NCBI GenBank assembly: GCA_013397115.1
Contig: VWZW01004611.1
Coordinates: 310,001-374,000, forward strand
DNA: 64,000 bases
Direction of reading: 5' to 3'
DNA from: Edolisoma coerulescens
Lineage: Eukaryota; Chordata; Aves; Passeriformes; Campephagidae
Part shown: piece by piece, positions 63,906 to 64,000 of the stretch
Layout: every line of letters starts with the position of its first letter
Position numbering within the stretch: position 1 is the stretch's first letter
Position numbers and translations under genes: made by a program
Notes under the pieces: generated by a model
Database searches by the model: none
What the model saw: the letters and a program-made list of their open reading frames with translations, nothing else
What the model was told of the DNA's origin: nothing

Positions 63906-64000
63906 TCATAGAATGGTTTGGGTTGGAGAAGACCTTAAAGATTATCTAGTTCCAACTGCCCTGCCACAGGATGGGCAGGGACATCTTCCACTAGACCAGC
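63906..64000 (-). mobile_element. CR1 LINE 3' end, minus strand, cut by window end
   Basis: CATAGAATGGTTTGGGTTGG, then AGACCTTAAAGATTATCTAG, TTCCAACTGCCCTGCC and CATCTTCCACTAGACCAG is the exact antisense pattern of the CR1 terminus. The element starts at its 3' end here and continues beyond 64000. Confidence 0.95.

Larger units (their letters stand above)
48615..64000 (-). other. SLC2A13: SLC2A13 intron 1 (partial; runs off the window end)
   Basis: The acceptor AG is at 48616-48615 on the gene strand, phase 1. No upstream exon is visible up to 64000, so exon 1 and the promoter are outside. The intron holds the retroviral remnants, CR1 pieces and inverted repeats listed separately. Confidence 0.85.

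Noticed and set aside
1..64000. CRISPR arrays, tRNA or rRNA genes, bacterial operons or phage
   Set aside because: No regularly spaced repeats, no cloverleaf with a conserved T-loop, and no bacterial-type coding density anywhere. The window is vertebrate intron DNA.

Overview
The window is vertebrate nuclear DNA, almost certainly from a bird. It is AT-rich and mostly non-coding. Its interspersed repeats are of avian type: several 5'-truncated CR1 LINEs carrying the typical CR1 3' end, one older L3-like CR1, and retroviral LTRs of kinds common in Neoaves. One LTR (62901 onward) resembles a family I associate with songbirds, so a passerine is my best guess, at low confidence. There are no prokaryotic features, operons, CRISPR arrays, rRNA genes or recognisable tRNA genes.

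The only host gene I can support is SLC2A13, which encodes the proton/myo-inositol symporter HMIT, on the minus strand. Two consecutive coding exons are present. The upstream one, probably exon 2, is at 48614-48455. The downstream one, probably exon 3, is at 44628-44420. Both have consensus splice sites and compatible phases, and they join into 123 codons' worth of sequence covering the end of TM4, the TM4-5 loop, TM5, TM6 and the first part of the large cytoplasmic loop. Everything else lies in introns: 1-44419 is part of intron 3, 44629-48454 is the complete intron 2 (3826 bp), and 48615-64000 is part of intron 1. Exon 1 with the promoter, and exons 4 onward, lie outside the window.

Layout: 1-16.7 kb is intron 3 with a putative LTR (3.6-3.9 kb), a pyrimidine-rich tract (7.2-7.5 kb) and an antique L3-like CR1 (10.7-10.9 kb). 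Between 16.7 and 20.9 kb are three plus-strand CR1 copies. From 20.9 to 39.8 kb is plain intron. From 39.8 to 41.0 kb is the longest CR1, with remains of its reverse transcriptase. Exon 3, intron 2 and exon 2 follow at 44.4-48.6 kb. A largely deleted endogenous retrovirus (LTR, short internal remnant, partial second LTR) starts only 76 bp upstream of exon 2. Further CR1 pieces, inverted repeats, a second LTR family (62.9 kb) and a minus-strand CR1 running off the end fill intron 1.

I found no undescribed biological system. The most useful observations are the retroviral insertion next to the exon 2 acceptor, a near-perfect hairpin at 50755-50804, and the combined in-frame length of exons 2 and 3.
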